DNA of 64,000 nucleotides from Prostheceraeus crozeri (taxonomy: Eukaryota; Platyhelminthes; Polycladida; Euryleptidae): positions 62,001 to 126,000 of the forward strand of contig CAJQUW010001148.1 in the NCBI GenBank assembly GCA_907163375.1. Reading direction: 5' to 3'. The stretch's first letter is position 1. Each line of letters begins with the position of its first letter. This document shows positions 25,889-38,710 of the stretch, piece after piece. The notes below the pieces were generated by a model, which was not told the DNA's origin, did not search any database, and saw nothing but the letters and a program-made list of their open reading frames with translations. Position numbers and translations under genes: made by a program.

Positions 25889-26767
25889 GGGTCATTCCAC
25901 GACGATTCAAGCAATTTTTGGAAAAGTTTGTGGCACTAAGTCTCAGATTTTGCTCAATTTTGGATGTACATTTGTATGTTTACTATGCCATAGAAAACAC
26001 CAAATCTGAAATATTAGCTTCCAATTTTGAATATAGCGGGATCTAGAGCTATTTTTAGAATTTTTTTTCCATTTTTTTGAAATTCTCAAAATTTGAATTT
26101 TTACGCTGCTGTAACTTTTTTTCTGTATGTTCGCTACTCAACCAAACTTTGCATGCAGCATTAGTTTGGTGTAAAAGAATTCCTGTATGAATTTAAACGG
26201 GTAACTGGCATGCAGAATGGAGCTACATGGCTCCAAAGATGGTAAAAATATAGGGTCCGCGAAAAAACACAAAAAATTTAAACTCATCTCACAGCTATCT
26301 GTATTCTTGTTACCCGCAATAACCATGACAATTGTGTTGCTGTATATCAGTGTGTTTCACATCTGTGATCTTGTGCAGCAACCAGAATACAGAGAGCTTC
26401 ATCAGGCATTCAAAAATCGTGTTTTTTCAAAAAATGCCAATAATGGCTGTTTTCAAGCTGGGCTAGCTTTTTTCTGTATGCCACTTTTGACTCCAAATTG
26501 ATACTGAAACTCAGAAGCATTCTCAATTACTTGTAGAAGAAATTTGATCAGGTAGCCGATAGTTAAAGTGGTATAAATTGGCCAATTTTGATTTTGCACA
26601 TTTTTTCAATATAAGATGTCAATATTATATGAATAGTATCGAAAGTAGTACAATAGCACTTGAAAACGTTAAGTTGGTGCGCGGTAAGAAATTGTTCCCT
26701 TTGATAGATATTATGCATGAAACTTTGATATATTGCAATAGAGCCAAATATGACTTTCGAAGTTCGA
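25889..26767 (+). repeat. left arm of a nearly identical 0.88-kb inverted repeat
   Basis: The arm starts GGGTCATTCCACGACGATTC and ends TGACTTTCGAAGTTCGA. The reverse complement at 28195-29082 matches it with about three substitutions seen and one 9-nt length difference. It contains a 94-codon frame (26217-26501) with a hydrophobic stretch (LSVFLLPAITMTIVLLYIS). That frame is open in both arms, but the arms are so alike that this says nothing about selection. Confidence 0.95.
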
Positions 26768-28194
26768 AAAAACCCCAATAGATTACCAAATGCATTGTCG
26801 ACAGAATTTCGAACTTCATTTTCTTGGTCTTTTCCTGGTAAAGACAGCCCAACAGGGTCATCATCGTCCCAGGTATCGCTGTTGCCTTACTACTGAATGG
26901 TAAGCATAATCAGTCAAGGATCTCATATATAGGCTACCCTTCTGTATTTTTAAATGGCACTGAGAATCTCTCACCTGCCTTTCACTCATCATATTCGAGA
27001 TCGTTATGCACTTAGCGAACCGCTATTATTAAATCACATCTGAATAAAATAGTTCAGACTTTTCATGTGGAAATACAGGCTTGTTTAGGTAAGATACATA
27101 GATATTGCACGACGACGACTGACTGACTGAATTTCATGCAATTTTACATTTGTAATTAATCTACTAATTATTTCAAGTATTCATTTACGTAAATTGAAAT
27201 TAAAAAGTAAAGAATTCCCAATGAGTAGAAGCAGGCGTGTATAAATATTTTAGGTATCATAATCAATATCCCATGTGAATCATTGATTACGTTTGATATT
27301 AATAATTGCTGTTGTTGATCCCTCTGATTCATCATAGATCACTCATGCGAATGTAAGCACATTATTACTGTTCATAGAAAAATTAAACCAGATCAATTTT
27401 GAAGCCTTTCATAAAACTGTACGCTATACAAAAGTAACTCAGGATTTAAAAAGGTTTCATAAAAAGAAAACAAGTTAAAGCGGGATTTTACCCAGCCTTG
27501 TTTCAAAATTAATGCAAAATGTAATGCTTTTCATATATTTGGTAATAAAAAGGCATGCGAGTGCATTTCATTCTTGTCAAATTAACAATTTAATTATGTT
27601 CTTGTCCATTAAGACCATGTGTTTGGGTTACATATAACCACATTAATGTGATTTTTACGTGATCAATTTAGACTGCTATTGAAACACCTCAGAATGGAAT
27701 GGAGTGGCTTCTGATGATCAATATTTTCACAATATCATGATGCTAAAACATCAATAGCCCTATTGTTTTCAATTTGAGGTTTGTACCTATTGATTGGTGT
27801 AATCAAAAATGTATTTCCTGTATGAAGGATCTTTCGATGTTAGCTGATGATCATGGTAATTCATAAGTATAAATCAGTCATCTGTTATTGAAAGAGATTC
27901 TACATATTTCATACAACCAAATCACTCTCCATCACAATCGAATTGTCTTGCATATGTTTTCTACGCAATATTTTTCAACATCAACTTTGAAATAGTGTTT
28001 GCTACAAACGCATTAGGGCGCTTCTCCCGTTCGTTGTGAATGATATCTCACCATTAGAATAGCTGAAATTACTAAAAGTAATTGATTACTTCAGAAAACA
28101 GTAAGATAAATCGATCCTGAGCATTTCGCATGAACTTTACTATTCAAAAGTACCATGTCGATTGATAAAGCATATCTGGTCCAACAAAACTAAC
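26768..28194. other. spacer between the inverted-repeat arms, no gene seen
   Basis: 1.43 kb of AT-rich single-copy-looking sequence without convincing open frames on either strand. Confidence 0.5.
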
Positions 28195-29082
28195 TCGAAC
28201 TTCGAAAGTCATATTTGGCTCTATTGCAATATATCAAAGTTTCATGTATAATATCTATCAAAGGGAACAATTTCTTACCGCGCACCAACTTAACGTTTTC
28301 AAGTGCTATTGTACTATAAATGCTACTTTCGATACTATTCATATAATATTGACATCTTATATTGAAAAAATGTGCAAAATCAAAATTGGCCAATTTATAC
28401 CACTTTAACTATCGGCTACCTGATCAAATTTCTTCTACAAGTAATTGAGAATGCTTCTGAGTTTCAGTATCAATTTGGAGTCAAAAATGGCATACAGAAA
28501 AAAGCTAGCCCAGCTTGAAAACAGCCATTATTGGCATTTTTTGAAAAAACACGATTTTTGAATGCCTGATGAAGCTCTCTGTATTCTGGTTGCTGCACAA
28601 GATCACAGATGTGAAACACACTGATATACAGCAACACAATTGTCATGGTTATTGCGGGTAACAAGAATACAGATAGCTGTGAGATGAGTTTAAATTTTTT
28701 GTGTTTTTTCGCGGACCCTATATTTTTACCATCTTTGGAGCCATGTAGCTCCATTCTGCATGCCAGTTACCCGCTTAAATTCATACAGGAATTCTTTTAC
28801 ACCAAACTAATGCTGCATGCAAAGTTTGGTTGAGTAGCGAACATACAGAAAAAAAGTTACAGCAGCGTAAAAATTCAAATTTTGAGAATTTCAAAAAAAT
28901 GGAAAAAAAATTCTAAAAATAGCTCTAGATCCCGCTATATTCAAAATTGGAAGCTAATATTTCAGATTTGGTGTTTTCTATGGCATAGTAAACATACAAA
29001 TGTACATCCAAAATTGAGCAAAATCTGAGACTTAGTGCCACAAACTTTTCCAAAAATTGCTTGAATCGTCGTGGAATGACCC
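28195..29082 (-). repeat. right arm of the 0.88-kb inverted repeat
   Basis: Reverse complement of 25889-26767. It carries an extra CTATAAATG-type 9-nt segment near 28318, which accounts for the 888 versus 879 bp length. It ends GAATGACCC at 29082. No target duplication flanks the arm pair itself. Confidence 0.95.
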
Positions 29083-29388
29083 GTATACGTGTGCACCGGT
29101 AGATAGCAAAAATGTATGGTAATTAATACTGGTAACAACTTCAGTCCCCGCGATTATGTCTCGATAGGCCTATCAGCTCATAGTTCAGCACACATTCAAT
29201 ATGTCATAGGAAAATTGTAATGAAATTACACTTTACGACTTCATATTTGATTATCAAATCGCATTTAGAGTTCAAGTTTTTGATAAAACCCTGTGATAAT
29301 ATGAAATGCTCAGAATTTTATGGATGGTATCAAAATTGACACCATGTTCTTCCTAGGTTAATCACAGTTTCGGTCTTTCTAGTGTTAA

Positions 29389-32300
29389 GGGGATTTGGGG
29401 CATGTCGGGGGATTTGGTTGTGCGTCGACGTGTCCTGAAGGTCCTGGCGGCGGCCCCCTTTTGCACAACCTGTTTGGTGGCACTGGCAGGTCGTTCCCCC
29501 CAGATGCTATCTTTAATGCCGATAGTAACCAAATAACCAATCAACCGAGTGTTCGGCGGTATATCCGAACCTCTCTCAAGACCCAACGGTCTCGGGCGGA
29601 TGAGCTCTCTGAGGTTTGAATGGTTACCCAGTGATTGTTTCTTTCTTTCAGGGAAAGACATCGAGTTGGACAACGATCCGCTGGGTCTGAGAATCTCCCC
29701 CTTCTGCTCTAGCTTGTAGAACTCAGTTCACAGGGCTATGGGGCCATCGCAGACAGAAATCGTAGGCATCCGGCCGCAAAATCTCGCCAGTTGTAAGTTA
29801 TGATCAATGTCCTCTAACAGAGTTCCAATTAATGCTAGGGCGTCCCCGCAAGCGACGCGCTGCGCCTGAATGGTGTAGTGAGAAGCATACTAAGGTTGTA
29901 ATCAATGAACATCGAGACGTGGAATGTTGGTTCCATGACAGGCAGATGCATCGAAGTCGCTGACGTATTGAGACGGCGTCGAGTAGACGTGGCATGCGTC
30001 CACGAGGTACGTTGGAAAGGTAGTGGAGAGAGAGAGAGCTTGGTCTCGGTTTCAAGTTGTTCTACTCAGATGGAGGTGTTAGAGCTAACGGTGTTGGTAT
30101 AATACTCGAAGAGAAGCTTTGGACATCTATTGTTGACATAAAGAGGGTAAAAGACAGGTTCATGACGATGACGATGGTGACGGGTTCTGACGGAAGTTAT
30201 ACACATATTGTGTCTACATACGCTCCGCATGCCGGTTACTCTTTAGAGGTGAAGCATCGTTCCTATGAGTCCCTCGAGAATACTATTCGAATTATGGTGA
30301 ATGAGTCTCTCATCATTAGCGGAGATTTTAAGGGACAAGTGGGAACCGGTGCTGATGGATACGAGTGCCATGGTGGCTACGGCTTGGGGGGGAGACCAGA
30401 ATGCTGTAAGAATTCTCGAGTTTGCTCAGGCTTATGCATTAGTCCTGGGAACGCATTAGTCTTTTCCGGAAACGCGATTCCCATCTTGTCCCTATCAAAG
30501 CGGCGAAAGAAGCACACAGATTAATTACCTGTTGGTAAATCGCGGTAGTAGCGGTATGGGAGCATCTTCACAAATGCAGAAGTCAGAGCAAGTGCAGATT
30601 ATAGAGCAGATCACCATGTAGTTGTCATGAATATCAGACTCAGACTAAAATAAATCAAGAAAGGAAAGGAACGGAAGCACTGGAATAGGTGTAAACTGAA
30701 AGATTTTACTATAGCAAAGCAATTTGAAGATAGCATTGATGCAAGACTGAAGCAAAACAATAGCAGACAGGACGATGATGTTTAAAATACTTGGAAACAA
30801 CTGAAAGAGAGCATTTTTTAAGTTGCTGACAACTTCTGTGGACAAGTTGAATATAGCAGACAACAACCATGGATCACAAAGGAAATCCTTCGGAAGATGG
30901 CAGAACGTAGGAAGTTGAGGAACAGACAGGATGATAACAGCAAGAAGTAATACAAGATTATGAAGAAAGAAATCAGAAAAATGTGTACAGAGGCTAAAGA
31001 GAGACACTGCAACACTCTGTAAAGAACTGGAAGATTTGGATAGAAAACATAGCGACAAGCTATACATGAAAATAAAAAAAAAATCAAGCCACAAAGGATG
31101 AATGCAAGAATGGGCTTAACTAAGCAAAATTGTCAGATGATACAGAATGAAAAGGAGAAACTCAAAAGATGGAAAGATTATGTTGAAGAGCTATACAATG
31201 ACAACAGGCCTAATATTGAAATACAGAGAGATGATCACACCGAGCTGGTGGAAATCTCAGAAATGGAAGTCTAGGGAGTCATGAACAATCTGTCCAGCAA
31301 CAAAACAATAGGATTAGATGAAATACCAGCAGAATTTCCGAAACACATCGGGACAGAAGGACTCAACCGTATTACGAAACTCATCAATATGATTTATAGA
31401 AGTGGTGAAATTCCAAACGACTTTCTTGTCAGTACTTTTGTACCTGTACCAAAAATCAGTAGAGCAATCAAATGTGAAGATCATGGCACAATAAGTCTGC
31501 TGTCGCATGACAGCAAAATCTTATTATATATCATAAAAAACAGAATATCTCCCATTATCGAACAGCAACTAGAAGAACACAGATGGAATTCAGACAAGGT
31601 AGAGGAACAAGAGATGCCATTTTCTTCTTAGAATTATTGGAGAAAGAAAAATTGAGAAAAGGAGAAACTTATCTCTGTTATGTTGATTATACCGATGCGT
31701 TTGACCGGGTTCAACACCTAAAACTTCTTAAAATTATGAAGGACATTGGAATACCTTTATATGAAACCCACAACTCATAAAGAACTTATATTTCAACCAG
31801 AAAGCGCATGTCAGATATGGGAATGTTGTGACTGAAGACTTCGAAGTCAGAAAAGGTGTCCGCCAAGGATGCATGCTGTCCCTCATACTTTTTAACCTAT
31901 AACAGTGAGGTTATCACTAAAGAAGCACTCAGCACAATACCAAATCATGGTGTTTGGTTTAACGCTAAAGTAGTTGGCAATATAAGATACGCTGATGACA
32001 CCGTGATTACAGCTGAAGACGATGAAATGTTACAAGATATGATGAACAAGGTTAATGCAAAATTGCAAACAATGTGGAATGCTACGAAGGACACAGATGA
32101 AGTGCAAGTAAGAATTAAAATTGATGATGAAATTCTGGATAAATATCTGGGAACAATGATCACAGAAGATTGTCGATGTACTAAGGAAGTGAAGGTTAGA
32201 ATTGCTTACGCAAAACATGAATTTTGGAATTGCAAGGAGTTTCTCCGAGAGATATAAACATAAAGCTGAAAATAAAACTCCTAGCTTGTCATATAAAATC

Positions 32301-34100
32301 AATAATGTCCTACGGATGTGAAGCGTGGACTTAAGCAAAGAAGTTATCAGAAGAATAAACAATTTTCAGCTTTGATGCCACAGAAGGCTATTAAAAACCT
32401 CATACATGGACAGTGATAAAATAAAGGAGTAATGAGAAGGATTGGTGAAAGAAAGAAATGAAGTGATGAGGTAACTCAAAGGAAGTTACATTTTGCTGGT
32501 CATGTGCTGAGGGGATCTGGGGGAAGACTTATTCAGCTGATTCTTGAAGGAATGGTAGAAAGTAAACGGGACAGAGGAAGACAAAGAAGAACGTGGGGGT
32601 ACTGATATCAATGAATGGACCAATAGCAAAAATTTAGGAAAAACAAAGACAGAAGCTAAAGATTGAGTCAATTGGTTGCCAACCTCCGGATCGGAGAAGG
32701 CACTTGATGACGATTTTGAAATAGCGGTAACCAAGGCTCGATGAGGAACTGTAAAGTCGCCCCGAGCGATGCAGTGACCAGTCAACACACACCTGTCATT
32801 ATGAAGTTTCTCATGAGCAGGGAAGAAACCCTAATCCCGAAGCGGCTATTCAGAAGGTGAAATGGTGGGCTCTTAAGGAGCAAGAAGTCTGTCAGAAGTT
32901 TATTGATGCCGTCTATGACCGGATGTCAGGAACGAGACTGACTATCGATTGGGATTGTCTAACGAGAGCTTTGATCGAAGCGGGTAAGACGACCTGTGGC
33001 ACCACTAGAGGCGGAAAATTTAGAGATTTGGAAACCTGGTGGTGGCAGAGTGAAGTGCAGCAGACCTTCAGGCCAATAAAGAGGCCTTTAAGAAATGGCA
33101 GAGGTCACGTGCAGCAGATGACAAGGAAGCGTGCCGGCTCGCAAAGAGACAGGCTAAAGCAACTGTGGCCAAGGCTGAATATGATGCAACGGAAGATCTT
33201 TGCCAGAAGCTGGGGACCCGAGCAGGGAAAAGATTCTGTCCCGCACTGCTACTGCGAGAGAGAAAGCGAGAAAGGATGATCATGAAGGATTTTTCGTCAA
33301 GGATGAGTCGGGTCAGATTATCACAACGGCAGGCGGTCCCTGGGATATGTTAAACGCCGACGATCTCGTAATATTTGGAAGCAGTCATCACGATGTGGAG
33401 CGAAGGTTGGAAGCATGGAGGGTAGCATTTGAGAGCAAAGGCCTAAGGGCATGCCGTTCCAAGAGAGTATCTTTCGTCCGACCCAGGAAGACCAACGATG
33501 GAAATTCAAAGTCAGCAATCAAAGAAGGTGGACTGCTTTAAATACCTGGGGTCCATAGTCAATACTGAGGTGATCAGCGCAAGTGATGTTGCACATCGAG
33601 TGCGATGCGGCTGGAACACACGGAAGAAACTGACCCCAGCACTGTGTGACGGAAGGATGCCACTCAAGATAAAGAGCTAAGTGTACTCCTCGATGATAAA
33701 GTCAGCAATCCTGTATGGTTCTGAGCTTTGAGCACATCTTTAGACGGATGAGCAGAAGTTACACGTTGCCGAGATGCGGATGCCGAGGTGGATGCAGAGC
33801 TACACACGCTTGGATCGGAAAACCAACGAGGAAATACGATCAAATGTGAAGATAGCCCCAATCCACGCTGGCATGGTTCGGTCATGTGCAGCGTCATGGA
33901 GAGAGTCATCCCCTTCAGAAGGCATCCTGTCTGCAAATGGAGGGAAGAAGAGGTAGAGGCCGCCCGAGGAAGACCTGTATGGCGACTGTGACCGCCGATT
34001 TGAAGGCAAAAGGAGTGTATGCCTCACTGGTCAACAACAGAAAAGAATGGAAGAAGAGGACTGGACCTACCCTGGTATGCTTGATTAAAGTAACCTGAAA
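29389..34100 (+). mobile_element. decayed RTE-like LINE (outer element), interrupted
   Basis: A GC-rich leader is followed by an AP-endonuclease domain starting NIETWNVGSMTGRCIEVADV at 29905, with VDVACVHEVRWKG, and continuing to about 30500 (STYAPHAGYS, IISGDFKGQVG). Coding resumes after an inserted element near 32745 with CKVAPSDAVTSQHTPVIMK, then the linker KVKWWALKEQEVCQKFIDAV, WWWQSEVQQ and KEAFKKWQRSRAADDKEA. Most of the RT core is missing: linker text runs straight into LNADDLVIFGSS near 33346. The C-terminus (FKYLGSIVNTE; RGRGRPRKTCMATVTADLKA) ends near 34100. Several frame changes and stops make it non-functional. The leader starts immediately after the TTAA of the preceding element. 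Confidence 0.85.
30557..32721 (+). mobile_element. second LINE nested in the first (8-bp TSD)
   Basis: TAGCGGTA occurs at 30549-30556 and 32722-32729. The outer LINE's protein reads up to the first copy (YLLVNRGSSG) and resumes just after the second. Between them is a different, AT-richer LINE: endonuclease end (SADYRADHHVVVMNIRLRLK), linker (LKDFTIAKQFEDSIDARL), RT motifs EFRQGRGTRDAIF, YLCYVDYTDAFDRVQHLKLL, VRKGVRQG and NIRYADDTVI, then LGTMITEDC. It ends TTGATGACGATTTTGAAA before the duplication. It is 5'-truncated within the endonuclease and carries many stops and frameshifts. RTE-like, by motif recognition. Confidence 0.75.
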
Positions 34101-36462
34101 CATAGGGCGTTACGCGATGTATTTGAATACAGTAATTTATAGGAGAGAAGTGGATGTCTGAATGTATTAAAAACATCTTTTATTAAATTTATATAAGCTG
34201 CAAAATGCTATGAGCAGTTGCATGGTAGTGTAAAGTGCAACATCTTTGAGGCTTCATTGGGGAAGATTGAAAAAATGAATATTTTGATTTGCCACAAGAT
34301 AGCAAATGTATCATAGGACTACAATGATGCTACTTTTTAAAAGTTAGAATAACTTGAAATAAATTTGTACCTCTAATAGGCGTCATATCTTCTGTTTATC
34401 AACAGTTGACAATGGATTTATCCACGCACCTCAACAGATTGTGTCTTCTGACCATGGTGCATTCACAATTTCAACGATGTGCACCGACAAGATGTGCGAA
34501 GGTTTCATAAACAGACAGTCGAACGACGAGGTTAAGTTCGTCTTGTGTTTCTTATATCAATACGTGTTTACTTCGTGATTTAGCAAACATAATCAGTCAT
34601 AATACATCACAATGGAGCATTAAATTGAATAGACCCGTGATTATAAGAAACAACCATAATATCAAGTTCAAATTGCACACTATTGCTATACGCAGTCCTG
34701 ACTAGATTAAGTCTGATTCACAGTGGATGCATGGGAGACATTTATCATAGCAGTGAATGAGTTGGCGACAAACGCGAAGAAATCGCACTCAGTCACTGGA
34801 AACCACAATAATCAATACAACATTATGATAAAATTTTCAGCGATTGCAAAGATCTCGAAAATATGCCTTGACTCGACACAAGATAGGTAGAAATTTGGAA
34901 AAGCCAAGCGCTTGAGTGGTGTGAGCATAATAATTTCCTACTAGATAATGTGCCTCAAACTTTCGACCAATGTATTCAGATTGTGACTTAAGAATTGATT
35001 CATTATTTCTTAAATGCATTGTTTGCACTGCAGTCTGGTCATTATGTCATTGGTCATAAGGTTGAAGTACAATTCCTTATACAAAAATCACTGTAACATT
35101 TGGCTTCTCCAGATTTCTACTTTCTCTTAGCTTAGGCAAAATAAATAGCATGTAAAGACATATAAGCAAGGAATATTAAAAACACATTTCGAGAAAGTCA
35201 ACACAATATTAACAGTTGCAGAGTGTGGATAAAAGAAAATTAAAAAACGAAAAGAAAAGAGTTAAGTGTGGTTTTGTGTTACATTCAGCATTTCAACTGT
35301 ATCAGTAAGCGTCAGGGGCAAAAAGTACATTAGATAAAAAATACCCAAAATATGTTATCTGGATTGTTTCAAGATGCTATCGCATACGGCAAATGTCGTG
35401 CTGGACTGCCGATGCAGATGCTGAGGCCGCAAACTTTGCAATTTTCTTCACATGCAACGTTATGTTCTCTCTACCCCTGATTGAGACAGTAGAAATATTG
35501 GGAAAATAATTAATATATGCATATTAATGGAAAGGATGTGGTTTGGGTCATTATCTCTTCAAGAGTTGTCGAGAAATGACTTTCTTGACCTAGTGCTATC
35601 TGGCAGCTGTCAGGCGAAGTCAGACCAACTGCTGACATTGCTGCACTTCATGTTATCGTCTCTGATTCAAAGAGTACCAGTCCGATTTGCGTAGAATTTT
35701 GCATGTAGATAGAAAATATACTACAATTCGTGTATCTGAAATTTTGTGACGTTCATTCACTTCTACGGATTTTAAACAAATTTGAAAACGTGGGGAGAGA
35801 TATCCCATAAGTACCCAGAATTGTCATGCCTACTGAGTGCTCATTCTCTCATTAAGCAGTTAAGAACTACCTTTCGAAAGTATTCACTTTATGAAATATC
35901 AACTAATGATTTCCTTGTGAAAGATTCTTTGATCATTGACTCGATAGGTGTGAGTAATCTAACTCCAAAAAGTACGAACGTCTTTCGTAAGAATTATTGA
36001 CAACGTATTTAATTTGATGACTATCGCAACCAATACATCGCTCCATTGCCGTGGTTTGAAAATCAAACAGCCCTAATATCAAATCTTAAAACCAGTGGAT
36101 CACGTCTCCTACAAGTAAAAAGACGAATGATTGAAATGGAATTATTTCATGTCTACGCTTATTCATCTCTACGGTTTCATGCCATTCGTGAACACCATCA
36201 AATAAATATTTGTTGAAAATACTGTTGCTTGATGATGAAAATATGTTTGAAGAAAACAATTGAAACTACTTGCCACATCTCTTTGTTGTAAGACAGTGAA
36301 GCCTCCTTTGGTTAATGATCATTTCCAAAAAAGCCAAAATCACAAAAGATCCAATTAAGCCACAGAATGAAGACGATTACCTAAAAAAGTCATACTTAAG
36401 CTCAGCACACCAGTCTACATCCACACCATCAGTTTCATTACCATAGCTATCGATAAAGGTTT
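34101..36462. other. no gene seen
   Basis: AT-rich sequence with only short frames. A near-palindrome TTAATATATGCATATTAA lies near 35510. Confidence 0.35.
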
Positions 36463-37217
36463 CACAATCCCGGGATCTCGATCCTATTTCCGAAATTAAA
36501 AATCCCTGGATGACATCTTCGAGATATCGAGGTATTTCGAGATATTTAAATTGGCCCAGAGTTCTGAGTAACTTTGTGAGGTGAGGAAGTCAAGGATTAT
36601 TTTGAAAATAAATCTACATTTTTTCATGTTTTGAGTTTTATGAATAGACAACGTGCCTTGCTAGCCTAGCCAGCTGGTTAGAGATGAATGCATAACCGGA
36701 TATCTATGCCATTTCAGCAGTTCTCAAGGTGAGTCATTGATTCTAGACTGGCGAGCCGGTGGGTCCGGCATTATCATGCACGCACTTTATCTAGGGATTG
36801 AAATCAAATTTTCAAAAGTGAAACAACAAAGGAGGACATGAAAATGACCTGATTTGCTCATGATGGTGTGTTCGTGTTTTTGAGTCACTGAAGTTGTAAA
36901 GTCGTAGTGGCAGTAGCCGTGTGCTCTAGTTTTTGATTAGTGCAAGCTTCGATCTTACAACGGTCGAATGTTATTGTAATTATGTAATCATGTGTTCCGA
37001 CAAAATTACGGTCGAGACTGATGATGATGACAATTCAGTGTTTTACCTTACTTCGCCAATAGTTTTTACGAGTTGACTAGTTTCACGCACATGTTTGTTT
37101 AGCTCAAGTTATGAGAGATATACATTATAATTTACAAGCAGGCAAGGTCTTTTAAAATATTTCTTGAAAATTGATGATTTGAAAATCTTATATAAATCTC
37201 GATCGAGATCCCGGGAT
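36463..37217. repeat. inverted pair with CAATCCCGGGATCTCGATC ends
   Basis: ACAATCCCGGGATCTCGATC near 36466 is mirrored by GATCGAGATCCCGGGATTGG near 37198, bounding about 750 bp. The interior is AT-rich with GAGATATCGAGG-like words. This may be a small TIR element. Target duplication not seen. Confidence 0.5.
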
Positions 37218-37974
37218 TGGGAAAATGACTCGAGATTGTAAACCCTACTATCGATGCCACTCCTCGGCATGCTTTTTAATAGTACATTCATGATTCTACT
37301 GATTTTCCTAATGAGATTTTCCGGGATTTTTGAATCCATTATTCTAACTGAGTATCCAAAGCACCAATCCTTCATCCCAGTGCTCAAGTAAGACTTGATG
37401 TACTACGCACGGTGTTGTACTATAACTCACTGACAGACAAGCGTATTTTCAATATGACTGATTTTGACGAAATTTGATGAATTTGTAGAAAATGGAAAAT
37501 GTGGGGGGGGAGGAATAGAAGTAATATATTTTCATTCACTGAGAGGAGTTATAGACCCCAACTTACACATCTAGTCCATTCTAAATTCGTATGTCATTTT
37601 GAGAACCGGAAAATGATGTTGATTAAAATGAGCCCCATTTCATGCATAAAATTATACAACAATTATTCATAATATAGTGTCCATACTTCGATACTTCATA
37701 ATACTTCGATGTTCATATGACTCTGAATGATAACTAGTTAGTTTCACTGACAACTTTCAACAGGCGGGAAATGAAAGAAACTGTATTGATCTCCGACACC
37801 CACACTTGAATTGTTAACAAACACTGAACGCTCGGTTGAACATACTATTATTTTCACTGGAAATGAGCGTCAAGTTGCCAGATTTCTATGATTCAAATGT
37901 CGGGCTTTCAGTAACGAATTTCTGATGTCTTCATTTTTAATCTGCACTTTCCTGATACACGGGATTGGTAGAGT

Positions 37975-38710
37975 GAAGATCCGGGATTAGAGTCTGCATA
38001 CAAAATTCCGACTCTTCTTGATCCTGGGATTCGGGATTGCAAGCTCTGACCCGGGATCAGCATCGACAGAATATAAGCATGCCAACTGTAGCCACAATTA
38101 AAGTAGCAAGTTAAAGTAGCAAGATGATCAAACTCACAACTATTAATTTCTTAATGCATTGCACTGGCACATTGAGATTCCAAAATCCGAAGATCGGAAT
38201 TGCGCGATTGAAGAATCTTTTATATGCCTTTTTACAGTACGCTAAGCTAATGCTGTGAATAGCAACTGTGGTCAAATGAGAATAATGCTTCGCGAGGAAA
38301 CAATGCTGTGGTCTAGTAAGCAATTCGCCTCCTAGAGATATCAATTCCGAGGATTAGCTCGATTCCTAATCCCGGTATTGTATGGCCTATACTTCGCCAG
38401 TGCTCATCTTCAAATTGGTCATGCTTTCAATTGTTGTTAGCTTTGACAAGCGACAAACACAAATTTATTCAAAGAGTGTCATCAATGGATTATCAAAAAA
38501 CGTGAAATTGACAATTATATTGAAGTGTGAAGACCCCATATATATCGTGCATGGATTTCTAAAAGTTTTATCTTCGGCAATTTGTCTTACTTTAGACAGA
38601 ATACAGTTATATTGCTAATTTCTCAATCCCGGGATTTTGACCCTCCAATCACGGGATTCATAGTCCCGGCATTAGACCCCAATCCCGGAATTGCGGGACT
38701 GCAATCCCTA
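37975..38710. repeat. scattered CCCGGGATT-like motifs
   Basis: Variants of AATCCCGGGATT occur repeatedly, e.g. TCCGGGATT (37989), TCGGGATTGC (38030), ACCCGGGATC (38050), AATCCCGGTATT (38370), AATCCCGGGATTTT (38626), CACGGGATT, TCCCGGCATT and AATCCCGGAATTGCGGGA to about 38700. The same word caps the 36463-37217 pair. Spacing is irregular. Confidence 0.6.

Larger units (their letters stand above)
24802..29388. mobile_element. TTAA-bounded element, piggyBac-like ends (4.58 kb inside)
   Basis: TTAA at 24802 is followed by CACTAGGAAGACC. The right end GGTCTTTCTAGTG is followed by TTAA at 29385, giving matched 13-bp inverted ends (one mismatch) with a TTAA target duplication, as in piggyBac-type transposons. 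A subterminal copy of the end motif lies on each side (ACTAGAAAGACTATGG at 24988; complement of CCATGTTCTTCCTAGG near 29343). Each is followed by the same GGTGTCAATTTTGATACC word. No transposase was recognised. The interior is dominated by a 0.88-kb inverted repeat. The superfamily is inferred from TTAA and end structure only. Confidence 0.55.

Noticed and set aside
26217-26501. 94-codon frame with a hydrophobic segment, mirrored at 28470-28754
   Set aside because: Preserved only because the arms are nearly identical. No start context, homologue or splice signals.
30645-31094. 149-codon minus-strand frame, hydrophobic
   Set aside because: Antisense of the AT-rich nested LINE; apparent hydrophobicity comes from A-rich codons on the other strand.
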